In this document: positions 10,861-22,560 of the stretch, one piece after another
Numbering within the stretch: the stretch's first letter is position 1
Layout: every line of letters starts with the position of its first letter
NCBI GenBank assembly: GCA_016808115.1
Contig: JAEQBH010000193.1
Span: forward strand, 1,488,001-1,552,000
Length of the DNA: 64,000 nt
Source: Tetrastigma voinierianum
Taxonomy: Eukaryota; Streptophyta; Magnoliopsida; Vitales; Vitaceae
Direction: 5' to 3'
The notes under the pieces: generated by a model
Told to the model about the DNA's origin: nothing
Database searches by the model: none
Seen by the model: the letters and a program-made list of their open reading frames with translations, nothing else
Made by a program: the position numbers and the translations under genes

Positions 10861-11377
10861 TAGGCTTAAGCTCCTAAACCCAAGCGCCTTATACGAATAT
10901 GGCGGTAGGTTTACACACTAACCCCTAAGTCAGCCAAGTGCTTTATCTATGCAAGTCCCTCAATGTTGGCGTTGGGGATCCTGTAATATGTATTTCAGGG
11001 GTCTTATACGAATAATGGCCTTGACACAATTGGTGGAAGAGCCTTCCAATGCCCAACCCTCTTTTTGACCCCGTGCACGGGTCTAGCCCAGAATTTGCAT
11101 ATCATTGGGACACCTTAATCATGTCAAGCGGTGGGATATTCATACTCTTGTAGCACCTCCCAATTTCTGGCTTGGTTTGTGGTTTTTCTTGCCTCCGGTG
11201 CTTGAGAAATGGGGCATGTTTTCTTCAGTATGATCTTCTACGATTATTATTCTCTTAGGCTCAGCTTCCTTTTCTTTCTCTGTTTCTTGACAATCTTGAC
11301 ATGGTTATGTTTCTTTCCACTCCTCAAGTGATGATAAACTTATAAGTGTCATCCTTGAGTTTCTGGAAGAACCTATT
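10861..11377 (-). other. Element B gag-pro linker region
   Basis: This stretch between the gag and protease-linker remnants has no readable domain. In Athila-type elements the region holds a charged, variable linker, so loss of recognisable sequence is expected after decay. Confidence 0.4.
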
Positions 11378-12540
11378 TCATGGACCCCCTTTGGATTGTG
11401 ATGAGTGTCGGAGAAGATCTTCCTTCACATGCCTCCGACAAATTGTAAATCTTTGGTGATGGAATCTTAGATTCTCAATTTTACGATTAAGGCTACTTTC
11501 AGCCCATCTATTCTCTTGTTCGAGTCTTTCCAGTATCAGTCTTTGACCAATTGTACATTGATTCCTTTGCTCTTCCACAAAATCACCTACCACACTCAAA
11601 TTTAAAATAGCATTCAATGAGGGGATGAGGATGGTGATGGGCGTAGTTGAGATGAGACAAAGCTGATGTTTGCTTCCGGGAAAGAGCACATAAAGCGGGG
11701 ATAGGCTTGAGAGAGATTAGGGTGATTCTTCCAGTGGGATTATATGTATTGGGCATTGGGTTTGGCAAGCTTGTATTGGCCTGACAGTGTACTGTCACTG
11801 GATCTTTGCTGTCTCCATATCCTTGAAAGTGCAAAAATGCTTCCCTTTTGGTGGGCTGAAGGCCTGCATTTCTCCACACTCCACTGGGTTTGGCTCATCC
11901 GTCCTTTGGGTTTATTTTCATTAAAAATTCCGTAGCTTCATTTGGGTTTTGCTTTCGAATCCCCTCCACATTGTTTTCGATGGTTGCTTCATGTTTGGGA
12001 ACATACATAGAAGTGATTCATAAGCATCCAAGTATCGAAACCATGGTGTGGACATGCGTGGTCTCCAGACCTCTCAACCTTTGGTAGAGGCCTTTCATTG
12101 TCATAGGTACATAATGTAAATTTTGCCTCTTCAAATTATTGGTCTTGTAAGCACTGAAGAATTTTTAAAGCTGCATGCGGCTCGCGACTTCTAATGGTTC
12201 AGATCTGCGTTGATTCGCCACCATTTAGCTTTGTCTTTGAGGTTAATGGGGCCTTATTATGATCCATATCGATTACACCCTCATAAAAGTTATACATAGC
12301 ATCAAATCCGGATGTGTGTATGGATTTTCATTTTTCCATTCATGAAATGTGGGAAGTAAAGGCTGGTGGGTCTCACTACCACATCACATCACCGGTGGTA
12401 TGATGCAGGGAAGGTGCACTCACTCTAGGAGGTGTATGTGGTCCCTCATTAACCGTATCTTTATTTGGATTCATAGGAGCGTGGCTTTGTTTGACTTTGT
12501 TGTTCCTCGGGTAGAGGATCCATTTGCTCATGTACCTTGA
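11378..12540 (-). pseudogene. Element B gag remnant
   Basis: On the minus strand near 12376-12450 the peptide PHTPPRVSAPSLHHTTGD matches the gag N-terminus of element E (IHPPRMSAPFFIVPPTGD). Near 11590-11620 the peptide LNLSVVGDFVEEQ matches LNLSKVVGNFVEEQ in the gag C-terminal part of element E (about 44616-44660). The central gag domain is not readable in one frame. Both pieces lie in the right order and strand between the primer site and the protease-linker remnant. This is the capsid-like structural protein of an Athila-type element, now non-coding. Confidence 0.68.
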
Positions 12541-12821
12541 CCACAACCTTGTTTTGGTGTCTGGATAACCTAATTCTACTTGATATTCCTCTATCCTAGT
12601 GATGCATAAACACATATGACAAAGATAAAGCAGAACACAACTATAAAGCATGAGAAAGATTGAGTAACAATAAATAATAAAATGTTGTAATGATAAAAGC
12701 GCGTGATTTGTTGAGTAAAAAAAACGATATTGAAACAATATAATTCAAAAAGTTTAAAGGTCATAACACTTTTAATGAAGATTACCAAGTACATATCGAC
12801 TCATAATCTGTAGTTTGACAC

Positions 12822-12839
12822 CATCCATTAGCGGTGCCA
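12822..12839 (-). other. Element B primer-binding site (degraded)
   Basis: The minus strand reads TGGCACCGCTAATGG, two bases after the LTR end AATCA. This is the spacing and position of the TGGCGCCGTTGCCGGGGA site (complementary to a plant tRNA-Asp 3' end) used by Athila-type elements, with several mismatches. Element E has the same AATCA-AA-TGGCG arrangement. Confidence 0.65.
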
Positions 12840-12841
12840 TT

Positions 12842-14246
12842 TGATTCGTGCCATGGTAGGGTGATGCGGAATCAGCATAAAAATTTGTATCTGGTGCATA
12901 CTGCTTGCAGTAGTCAAGCTCTTGCGATATAAGCGGTTCTAAGGTTGGGCCTGGGGTGGGTTTTTCGTCTTACAAATGACTTGTGCCATGAGATTGAGAA
13001 TGGTGGCTTTCATTTTGGATTTTGGTTGCATTAAAAAGTGTGGTTGTTATTTGTCACTAAGCTAGCGAAGCGGTTTAAAATAAGACGTGGAAAGACCTTG
13101 AAGTCTTGGGTCACTAGTTTGGTGTGATGGGGTTATATAGGTGTCCTTGGGTTATTTCCTCGCATTAGGGCAAATGACATACTGGAAGTGGTTTCAGCCG
13201 GATCTTTGTTAACTTCCAAAAACCAGCCCATAGTAACATTCCTATTTGAACCATAGCATTTACTAAGCATTTTAATGTTTAATGAGTTGAAAATAAAGCA
13301 TTTAACTTACTTTAGTGAAAACAAGTAAATGACATCTAATGGATGTCTAGTGCATCTACAAGTAGAATACAACTGAACCTAAGCATGTGATATTGACCAA
13401 AGAAAATACATTAAATAGCATTTAAACCTAGTTTGGAAAGTTTGAAACACAAATACGCAGTACCTGCTTCATGAAAACAGAGGAACACCTGCAAACCAAC
13501 ATCAACCAACCTAGCAACCCTCCTCTTCAGGTTTTGAGGCTTAGCCAAACATCCTTTGAGTTGTCATCCTCGAAGGGGTGTGTTTGTGGCTTAGAATGAA
13601 GAAAGAGGAAGAGAAAATAGAACAGCAGTGCTATGTAGTTTGCGTGAATTGAATAGTTAGGTTACAAAATGTCATAACATGGCTTATATGGCCCCACAAA
13701 CATGCGAAATACCAAACTAACCTAAGTAATGTCTTGAATTGCATTGAGGGGCGAAAGAGGAATTAAACAGCGGTCGTTTGATCCATAGCCGAGAGCGAAT
13801 TTTATTATGCATGGTGATTTCGATATGATAGTGAGAAATTCTCTATCTCATGGTGACTAGAAAATTGAAAATTTATTATGGTTGTAATTTAAACTATGAT
13901 ACTGAACTCGCTATCATAGAATTTAGCTGTGCGAAAAGATTTGCTACCCTATAGCGAAATTGCCAATCTTCTATGCTGCCTCCTGCATCCTCCAGCCTGC
14001 ATTTCTCATCTTCGACATATTTCTTCGGTAGGCTTGATGGAGAATCGTGGGAATTCATCTGAACTCGGCATAAATCAACATTTAATTTAAGCTTGATGTG
14101 GTGGAAGTTCTGAAACCTGCCAAAACTACCAAAAACAACCTCGAAACAAAATCGGTAGTACTTGGTGGACTGCACATGTCCAATTCGACATTAATATGAT
14201 TGAATGCGCGCACTCAAAACATCTTAAATAGGACTCAGCACAATAA
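12842..14246 (-). repeat. Element B 5' LTR
   Basis: This 1,405 bp LTR matches 4989-6551 along its length, with many substitutions and small deletions. The minus-strand start reads TTATTGTGC, aligning with TGATTGGGC in the other LTR. The palindrome array is decayed (13815-13960) and the TATA box is degraded, so this copy has aged or mutated more. Confidence 0.8.
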
Positions 14247-14251
14247 ACTCT

Positions 14252-17200
14252 ATCTTTGGGACTCTACCTGTTTTCAAGGCGGGCAGTACTTTTGTAGTAC
14301 ATGAGCAATTTACGTAATAACAAAAAAATCATTTACATATACAAAGAACTACCAGGAATTGGTGTCTATACAATCTGCACATATACTGAGTCCCATTTAC
14401 ATATAGCTATTGCTTTTACATTTCCCAATTAGAGCGCGGAACATCACGTGATAAACCCTACTAGTGTCTTGTGGCCTAATTTGTATGCGGAAGATCTCGG
14501 ATGTCCTCCTGCGTACTCCGTTTCACTTCCGTGCCCGAGCTTTGCAGCTTAGTGGAAGCATTAATCTTATAATATCTTTGTACCATGCATTTTATCTTTG
14601 AATCATAATAACCATATAACAATAACAGATATCAGAATCTTCATGAATTCATATGACACATTTACATACATAATTATCCTTATGCTGACTTATGCTTGTT
14701 CGGATCATTATGGAGTAATGAACTTATACTTAGGCAAACTTATACTTATTTCGGAACTTACACTTATGCAGGACTTATTATTATTCCGATCTCAGTAGGA
14801 CACATATTTATACTTATCTCTGTAGGACACATGCTTATACTTATCTCAGTGGGCATATATAGATTTCCTCGTATACGATACTAAACTATACATATACTTA
14901 TACTTATCTCCTTAGAATGAAATATATCGGACTTATTCTTATACTTGTCTCGGCTACTTATAATTGATCCCAAAGGACATATATCTCGAACTTATACTTA
15001 TACTTTGTCTCGGACTTATAATTAGTCGAATCTCTCCAAAGGACATATATCGGACTTATGCTATCTGTCTCGGACTTATAATTATTCCAAATCTCCCAAG
15101 GGCATATATATCATCGGGACTTATACTTGCCTGTCTCGGACTTATAATTGTGGATCTCCCAAGGATAGCAGACTTGTGGTGATGCTTATCAGGATCTCTC
15201 ATTAGGAGTTCACCCAGAGCTTAGACCCTGCTTCGAGGTGCCGGAGTCTTGGAACTTATGCTTATGCCTTCATATCTTGCACTTGTACTGGAAGCTTATT
15301 CTTGTACTTCGGATCTATACTTGTATTCTGAGTATATACTTGTCTTACGGATCATATGCGCGTATTCTGAACTTATTCTTATTATTTCAGATCTTATACT
15401 TGTATTCCGAACTTGTTCTTGTATTTGAGATCTTATACTTGTGATACAAACTTATTCTTGTATTTCGAGATCTTATAATTATTCTGGAGCTTGTGCATAT
15501 TTCGAGGATCTTATACTTGTGATGGAACTTATTCTTGTATTTCGAATCTTATACTTATTTTACGGAACTTATTCTTGTATTTCGAGGATCTTATACTTAT
15601 TTCGGATCTTATTTAACGTATTCGAGGATCCCATACTTGCATTACAGTCTTATTCTTGTATTCGGATCTGCCCTTGTATTCTGGAACTTATTCTTGTATT
15701 TCAGATCTTATACTTGTATTTCAGATCTTATTCTTGTATTTCGGATCTTATACTTGTATTATAGATCTTATTCTTGTATTTCAGATCTTATACTTGTATT
15801 ATGGAACTTATTCTTGTATTTAAGATCTTATACTTGTATTTCGAAACTTATTCTTGTATTTCAGATCTTATACTTGTATAACAGAACTTATTCTTGTATT
15901 TTAGATCTTATACTTGTATTTAAGATCTTATTCTTGTATTTCGGATCTTATACTTGTATTCCGAAACTTATTCTTGTATTTCGGATCTTATACTTGTATT
16001 ACAGATCTTATGCTTGTATTACGAGACTTATTCTTATATTACAGAACTTATACTTATATCTTGCAGTGCGAAGTACCGTAAGTACTAAAAGATTTTACTT
16101 GTACAAAGGTACGTAGGTACTACGGATATTTTACTTGTCTGTACGTAGGTACTACGGAGATTTTACTTGTACAAAAGTACGTAGGTACTGAGCAGATCTG
16201 AGAGGTACGTAGGTACATTCGGATCTTTACCATATTCATTTCTTTACTCTTATTCTTTATTCAGAGTCTTATCATATAATTGTTTGACTACCTAGACCAA
16301 TCATAAGAAATGAGTAGGACACATCACAATAAGTACCCGAAGGTACAATACGATCTTGAGTCTTGTAGCACTGGCGAAGTCTTGAAGCACTGATCCAAGC
16401 GTGCATGCCCATGTAGCGGAAGTGCGGTAGAACTGGTAGGGTGCGTATCGATCGAGCGTGCTTGCGTGGCCGAGGTGTCGTGCTTGCTGGCGGGAGTCTT
16501 AAGGCTGCCAGATCCAGTGCTGCTTGCATGCGGGTGTCGTGGCACTGGCGGGAGTGTTGAAGCACCGATCCAGCGGCGCTGCCCGTGCAGGTGTCATGGC
16601 ACTGGCGGGAGTGCGAAGCACGTCCCGAGAATGTGCGCACGCCCGTATAGCGAGTCTTGGCACTAGCGAAGTCTTGAAGCAGCGATCGGAATGTCCACTC
16701 ATTCATTCTTAGGTTCTAGGTAGTCATACTATCATATGTCTTTCAGAACTCATAACCTATCTTTATCACATTCTGTGTTCATGACATATTGCCTTTCATG
16801 TTCATGTTCATGTTTGATTCGTTTCATGTTTATATCATATTCATGTTTCATGTAACACATCTATACATATTGCATTTCCTATATTTTCCTTGTTTCATAC
16901 CTATTACATATGGCGTTTCATATACTTGTACAGTTTGATGCCTATGTATTCACACATCATTCATGTATCCTTGTTCCTCTATGAATCTACTTTGCTTAGA
17001 AATTGGAATCATTCAATTGAGATCATCGAGCTTCGAGTTATGGTAATTTCATGCCAAACTAATAGTCATTTTGCCCATATTACACTAGGGACAGTTTGAA
17101 ATACTCATTTTTCAGGGGTCTTAACTCCATACCTTACTGGTTAACATGCTCATTTGAAGCTAAGGTGCTAAGGGTTCTTTCTCAACCTGAATCACCCAAG

Positions 17201-18315
17201 TGGAGCACGAAACTCCAAGTTATGTCCTAAACAAGCGGGAAGTACTCTATGTTCCAAAACCGAACCAGAAATTGGCTTGAACATAACCCTACTTTGAGTG
17301 AATTTATGGGCCACATAGAATCGGAATTTGAAGGTACCTATTTCAAGTTGTTTTGTTCTCATTGAAGTCTAGTTTAACCAGCAACTTGAATCACTCAAAT
17401 CGGATAAGAAATTTCCAAGTTATGGCCAAAATACTAACACTGGTTCAAAAGGCATTGGGTACGATCTTTGAAAATTCGTCTTAGGTACCAGTTGACCGAG
17501 AACCAAAATAGTGCAGGTACCATATTGTTTGAGTATCAAATACCAACCCCCGAAAATGCCAGAAATCGATTGGGTTTCTCCCATTTAATCCATATATTTC
17601 CACTGAGCCAACTCAATACTCAATACACACCTCAGGAAACCACTCATTATTCATCTTATAATGGTGAGTTTAGAACTTGAAATACCCGAACCCCTAGGTA
17701 AAAGTCCAGAACCCATACCAAAGTCCACCATGCTTTATAAAAACATAGAATTAGGTAGAGTTCCATGCTTATTTTAACCAAGCTAGAGTTTTTAACTCAA
17801 TTTCCTTACAAATCTAGGGTTAGAATCAATTCCTAACTAAACCCCAGGTTTGGAACCCATCAGATCTGAAGTCCAAAATACACATGATTCCATATTCCAA
17901 AGTGAAAAAACATGAGTCCTTACCACTCTTATTAGCTTCTCCTTCTTTTAACTTCCTCTTTTTCTCTTCTTCCCCTTCTTGTGGCCTTCACGGTTTGCTT
18001 CTTTAGAGACCCGAAAATATGAGATGTTTTGTTGTCTCAGCTCTTTTTATACTTAATCTTTACTTAGTTATTGCACATAGGTCCCCGACTTTGATTTGTG
18101 CTTTACAACATGTTATATTCTATTTAGCCCACACTCTTCTTATCTTATGACTTTCATATCCTTTTTGCCAAATTAAATTTGTCCTTATTGTCTTGTAAAA
18201 TTTCAGGGTTTCTCAATTTCCATGTTTCCTATTTAAATAACGAAACATTCAAATTATGCCTACAAAATACCCTAAACATGTCGAAAACGACTAGGGTATA
18301 TTTTGGGGTGTTACA
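14252..18315 (-). repeat. Element C1 LTR, main part
   Basis: This is colinear with 49075-52842. It holds three internal repeat zones: a 20-bp tandem array (about 15240-16060), GTACGTAGGTACTACGG-type repeats (about 16070-16220) and GC-richer repeats of about 60 bp with GGCACTGGCGGGAGTG (about 16350-16690). The right end carries ACGACTAGGGTATATTTTGG then GGTGTTACA. Apparent ORFs in 15238-16116 are translations of the repeats. Confidence 0.8.
15240..16060. repeat. 20-bp tandem repeat array in the C-family LTR
   Basis: The unit TCAGATCTTATACTTGTATT recurs with an exact 20-bp period, clearest at 15661-16040. It alternates with a TTATTC variant, giving a 40-bp higher-order period. About 35-40 units can be counted, degenerating to the left. 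The solo LTR C2 has a weaker version at about 49900-50260. Confidence 0.9.
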
Positions 18316-19802
18316 CCTCTCATTTATCATAGTAGGGTTTCTCAAGCATCCTTACAAGGAACCTCTTGAGCATAGGTTGAGCATCCTTACAAGGAACCTC
18401 TCATCTCCTTTTTATTTCCAATCACTATATCATAAATTTATCCTATGATAGTAAATCTCATAACCGGTCTATACTAGAATCACCCATGTGTATGGAATCC
18501 CCATAATATAGAATCCCCATGTTATATAAGAATCCCCATACATATTATAATCCCCGTGTCATATAAAATCCCCCATACTATACAAGAATCCCCAATACTA
18601 TATTAGAATCCCCATACTATAAAATCCCCCGTGTTATATAAGAATCCTATAAAGAAATCATTTCAGTGAGTCGGAATGCGCGAGGATCACTATATTAGAA
18701 TCCCCATACTATATAAGAGATCCCCGTGTTATGTAAAAATCCTCATACTATAAGATCCCCCCATGTTATGAATCCTATAAAGAAATCATTTTAAGTGGTA
18801 GGGTGAAGTAATTTCTTTTTCCTTTTTAAATGGAAACATGTTTGAGTGAGTCGGAATCTGGCAAGGATCATAGAATCCCCATACTATATAGAATCCCACT
18901 ATATTGTATTAAAAAATCCCCGCACTATATAATAATCCTCATACTATATTAGAATCCCTCATACCATAGCTTAAGAATCCCCAGTATATAAGAATCCGCC
19001 CACCGTATATTTTAAGTCCCCACAATATACTTGGCTCCACAATATAGTTGAATCCCTCACTTTAGTTCCTCTGATCTCTGCAGAAAATTATTTTACCAAC
19101 CATCAATCTCACAACCAATCATTCCATACATCTCGATTTAGGAAAACTTCTAAGAATCCACAAAACAATCATAAAAATAGTTAGAAAATACAAGAGATCA
19201 TACCTAATGCTATTTCACTACTCACATAAATCATTAGAGCTAGAAATCAATCCTGTCCACTATCAAAATTCTCATTCCCACATACAGAGAGAGAATACCA
19301 ACATAAAGAGATAGCATTTATAACCCCAAAACATACATGTATAAATACCCTAGCCTCAATGTAAGTGAATTGGAAAACCCCACTCAATCTTATTGATATA
19401 TATCTGGCTACAGATCCAAATCTGCCTTTAAAACTCCTAGTCATCTTCTTTTCTTCTCTTTCTCCAATGATCCCTGTGGTTTCAAAAGGAGTGTGGGGTG
19501 AGAGTGGGAGGAAACAAAACAAGAAATGGAGTGAAAATGGTTTACGCATTGCGCAATCCCACAGACATCGCTCATTTTGGTTTTTCTGCAATTACGCTTT
19601 AAGCATTACACTTCAAATTCGCCTAGACTACTCTAAGGTTTTTCGACGTTCCTGATTCATTTTTAATGTTATTTTAAACCTAAAACCTTTATTTCTATGA
19701 TTTATGTAACCATTTTTATATTTATCATTTTATACTTTGATTTAAGAGGTAAAAATGTTAATTGCAACAATTGGATGATTATTACTACTAGACATATTTA
19801 CA
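18316..19802 (-). repeat. Element A 3' LTR, proximal part
   Basis: It resumes exactly where 4921 stopped, starting with the second CCTCT copy, and matches 25421-27040. The end TTTACA at 19802 aligns with TTTACA at 27040. It includes a minisatellite of AATCCCCATACTATATAAG-like units at about 18480-19060. Confidence 0.85.
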
Positions 19803-19818
19803 ATCCAATCTCCTTAAA
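19803..19818 (-). other. Element A polypurine tract
   Basis: On the minus strand the sequence CTTTAAGGAGATTGGAT ends directly against TGTAAA, the start of the 3' LTR. A purine-rich run ending at the LTR is the plus-strand DNA primer of retrotransposons. Confidence 0.65.
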
Positions 19819-19849
19819 GAAAGTTTCGTATTTCTCTCGTATGTGGGGG

Positions 19850-19965
19850 TTTATTAATATCTAGTAGCGAATAAATGCGAGTACTTCTCTCGTATTTCCA
19901 GCTCCAGTTCCCATGTAGCTTCTTCCACTCCATGGTGTTGCCACAAAACTTTCACTAGCCGGATG
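19850..19965 (-). pseudogene. Element A C-terminal chromodomain
   Basis: The minus strand reads VKVLWQHHGVEEATWELE, the core of the chromodomain that ends plant chromovirus integrases (typically VKVLWRNH..EEATWE). It probably directs integration toward particular chromatin, as known for the family. It is broken off from the integrase by a frameshift around 19970-20200. Confidence 0.8.
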
Positions 19966-21190
19966 ATTTTGTTGCGAAACACCTTTTTTTTTTGGTATCA
20001 AGGATCCTCATCGGTTGTTCCTCATATGTTACCCCATCTTGGACTTCTATATCTTCCAAGTTTACGACCGGCGTTGCATCCGATATACACTTCCTCAACA
20101 TTAATACGTGGAATACGTCATGCACCTCGCATTAACCGAGCGTGCAATCGCAACCGATACGCCTCGGGCTTACCACTTTGATCACTTCAAATGGTCCAAT
20201 ATATCTTGGTGCTAACTTTCCTTTCTTGCCAAATCTAAACACTCCCTATTTAGGAGACACCTTGAGGAATACATAATCCCCCTCTTGAAATTCAAAGGGT
20301 CTTCACTGCCGATCCAGAATCTCTTCTCGTTTACTGAAATGCGTAGTCTCTCCTTGACATGAGTCGAATTCCTCCTCGTAGTTTCCCGAACAATACGGCC
20401 TAAATAGCTACTCGCCCTCGCTTCTAACCAACATGTCGGTGATCTACATGGCTCTTCAATACAATGCCTCATAAGGTGCCTCCCAATATCACTGAGAAGC
20501 CATATTGTACTAGTTCTACCAACCCAAGTAAAATGGTTACTCCAATTTCCCTTGAAGTCCAACATGCAAGCACGTAACATGTCTTCCACAACCTATATCA
20601 CCCTTTCGGATTGGCCATCCGTTTAGGGATGAAAAGCTGTGCTAAAATGTAACCCTGTCCCCCATCGCTTGTTGTAGACTTTTCCAGAACCGTGCCACAA
20701 ACTGGGAATCACGATCCGACATGATAGAGAGTGGAACTCCATGAAATCTAACAATCTCACTCCGATATAGAGTCGGCTCAGAGTCTCAGCTGTACCTGTG
20801 GGTCTTCATACCCGTGAAATGAGCCACTCGTGAGTCTATCAACAATAACCCATACGACATTACGCCTGTATGGGCTCAGGAAAACCGTATATGAAGTCCA
20901 CGGTGGATGTGATCCACTCTGGGATGCAAGGATCAGAGTAATCCTCCGTCACTGGTGCTCAATCTTTACTTGTTGACACACCGCACATTTTGAAATGTAT
21001 CTGGCCACATCCCTTTTCATTCCCTTCCACCAATACTGCCGCTTCATGTCCTTATACATTTTGTTACTCCTCGGATGGATGGAGAACTTGGAACGATGGC
21101 ATTCACCTAATACTTCTTCCCTAATCCGATCATGGCTCTGCACACATAACCTTCCCCCAAACCGTGAATTTATCATTAATTATCGCCTAA
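19966..21190 (-). pseudogene. Element A integrase
   Basis: The N-terminal HHCC zinc finger is readable at 20949-21176: CHRSKFSIHPRSNKMY then CAVCQQVK. The catalytic core follows at about 20590-20935 in broken frames, with IPEWITSTVDFIYGFP holding the first catalytic Asp and TDGQSERVI-like wording later. At 20212-20589 the C-terminal part reads EDMLRACMLDFKG ... CRSPTCW ... ETTRR..VKERL, standard chromovirus sequence. It would join retrotransposon DNA to the chromosome. Stops and frameshifts make it non-functional. Confidence 0.85.
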
Positions 21191-21936
21191 TTCTCAACCA
21201 TCTCACTCCTCTCAAACCTACTCCGTATAGCGCCTCCAACTCATTGTCTTCACCGCAACGCCACGACCCATCGGCAATGGTTGAGCTACAAGATTGAATA
21301 TGCATGGTCGAGATTCACCTTCTCTTATCCATAGATCAAAATCTCTGAGGGCATCCTTCAACTTCCATTCACTTATGGAAGCATTGAGTTCACCCCAAGA
21401 CTTTCTACTAAGTGCATCTCGCCATCACATTTCGTTTCTTCTCGTGATGATAGCCGAGTGTGAAATCATAGTCTTCCAGTACTGTAACCCACCTCCTTTC
21501 CTGAGATTCAAGTCTTTTTGTGTGAAGATATACTGAGGCTCATATCCCATCACACTCTGAACTTCTCCCCATATAAGTAGAACCTCCACAACTTAAGAGC
21601 AAAACCACTGCAAGGTCCTAAGTCAAGGAGCGGGGAAGTTCTGTTCATGAGTCTTGAGTTGCCTCGAGCCATAAGCAACTACCTTCCCCTTGCATTAAGA
21701 CACATCCCAAGCCCTCAGAGAGAAGCATCAAGCAGGCTCCCAGATTCTTCCCCTACGCCTTGAATACTAAGGACAAATGCTGTCAATTTCTCCCTTCAAA
21801 GTGTGAAAACAAGTTCACACTCTGAGTCCACAAGCACTTTCCTCTTCGTCACCGACGAGTCATCGGCATTGCAAGCTCGAGGAGAATCCTCCACAAACCT
21901 CCGATAGTGTACCGCTAAGCTCCGTAAAGCCACGCA
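21191..21936 (-). pseudogene. Element A RNase H region
   Basis: The minus strand near 21430-21530 reads IFTQKDLNLRKRRW then LEDYDF, the conserved end of the gypsy RNase H domain before the integrase linker. The rest of the domain, about 21540-21930, is not readable in one frame. It lies between RT and integrase as expected. Confidence 0.7.
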
Positions 21937-22560
21937 TCACACATTCTTCAGTGGTTCCCACTTCATCACTACCTCAATCTTTGAGGGGTCAACAACTACA
22001 CCTTGTTCCACACTACGGCCAAGGAATTTCACCTCCTTCATCCAAAACTCGCATTTGCTAATCTTAGCATATAACTTATGCTCCCTCAAAGTCTGGAGCA
22101 CAATTGTGAGATGGCGTTCATGCTCCTCGGGGGTCCATGAATAGATTAGTATGTCATCAATGAACACAATAACAAATTGATCCAGATACGATCGAAATAC
22201 CCTGTGCATCAAATCCATGAAAGCGGGGGCATTAGTCAATCCAAACGGCATTACCGTGTACTCGAAATGACCATACCGTGTACGGAAAGCAGTCTTAGGA
22301 ATGTCCTCCTCCCTGATTCGCAATTGATGGTACCCTGTACGCAGATCAATCTTGGTGTAATACTTACAACCCCTCAAATGATCAAATAGGTCATCTATCC
22401 GGGGTAAAGGGTATTTATTTTTCACTGTCACTCGATTTAAGAATTTGTAGTCCGTGCATAACCGAAGGGTTTCATCATGCTTCTTACTTAAGAGGACCGG
22501 AGTTCCCTGGCAGAGGTATTTGGGACTGATAAACCCAATATTCAAATACCGGGTCCAATT
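21937..22560 (-). pseudogene. Element A reverse transcriptase
   Basis: A 202-residue reading frame (21937-22545) covers most of the gypsy RT. It includes DYKFLNRVTVKNKYPLPRID, a DLRTGYHQLRI-type block, TAFRTRYGHFEYTVMPFGLT and the catalytic VIVFIDDILIYS (the FIDD form of the YxDD site). It ends with the thumb FLGRSVEQGVVVDPSKIE. It copies retrotransposon RNA into DNA. The N-terminal end of the domain is lost beyond 22560, where the frame breaks. This is the best-preserved catalytic domain in the window. Confidence 0.92.

Larger units (their letters stand above)
4989..14246 (-). mobile_element. Element B: Athila-like Ty3/gypsy element lacking RT and integrase
   Basis: This element lies on the minus strand. 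The 5' LTR is at 12842-14246, a degraded primer site at 12822-12839, gag remnants at 11378-12540, a protease-linker remnant at 10600-10860, a GC-rich ORF block at 7904-10021, and the 3' LTR at 4989-6551. The LTRs match that of element E, including the shared motif GAGGATGACAACTCA and an AATCA-AA-TGGC junction. I could find no RT, RNase H or integrase motifs between 10600 and 7904, a gap too short to hold them, so B looks like an internal deletion derivative that would need proteins from elsewhere. It is flanked by the ACTCT duplication. Confidence 0.78.
4922..18315 (-). mobile_element. Element C1: ~4.1 kb solo LTR of a Ty3/gypsy family, split by element B
   Basis: The parts are 4922-4988 and 14252-18315, about 4.13 kb together. 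The termini are TGTCACACCCC and GGGGTGTTACA, flanked by the CCTCT duplication, with no internal coding domains. A second copy of the family stands alone at 49003-52842. The strand is inferred as minus because the GGGGTGTGACA-type end and the region near it resemble the 3' end of the LTR of element D. A single LTR flanked by a duplication is the product of recombination between the two LTRs of a full element. It has no coding capacity. Confidence 0.82.

Noticed and set aside
12591..12794. Minus-strand ORF rich in Phe/Ile/Val, candidate membrane peptide
   Set aside because: It is AT-rich leader sequence of element B next to the primer site, with no start context or conservation.
15240..16060. 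CRISPR-like array of short repeats
   Set aside because: The repeats are directly tandem without unique spacers, in a plant LTR. It is a minisatellite.
15238..16116. Long plus-strand ORFs (up to 193 aa) rich in Leu, Tyr, Phe
   Set aside because: They are translations of the 20-bp tandem repeat in the C-family LTR (repeating ILVFRILYLY-type residues). The same residues recur in overlapping frames, with no start context or domain.
19365..19655. Overlapping ORFs of about 100 aa on both strands, candidate small genes
   Set aside because: They lie in the LTR of element A, and the matching part of the other LTR (26560-26880) does not keep the frames open.
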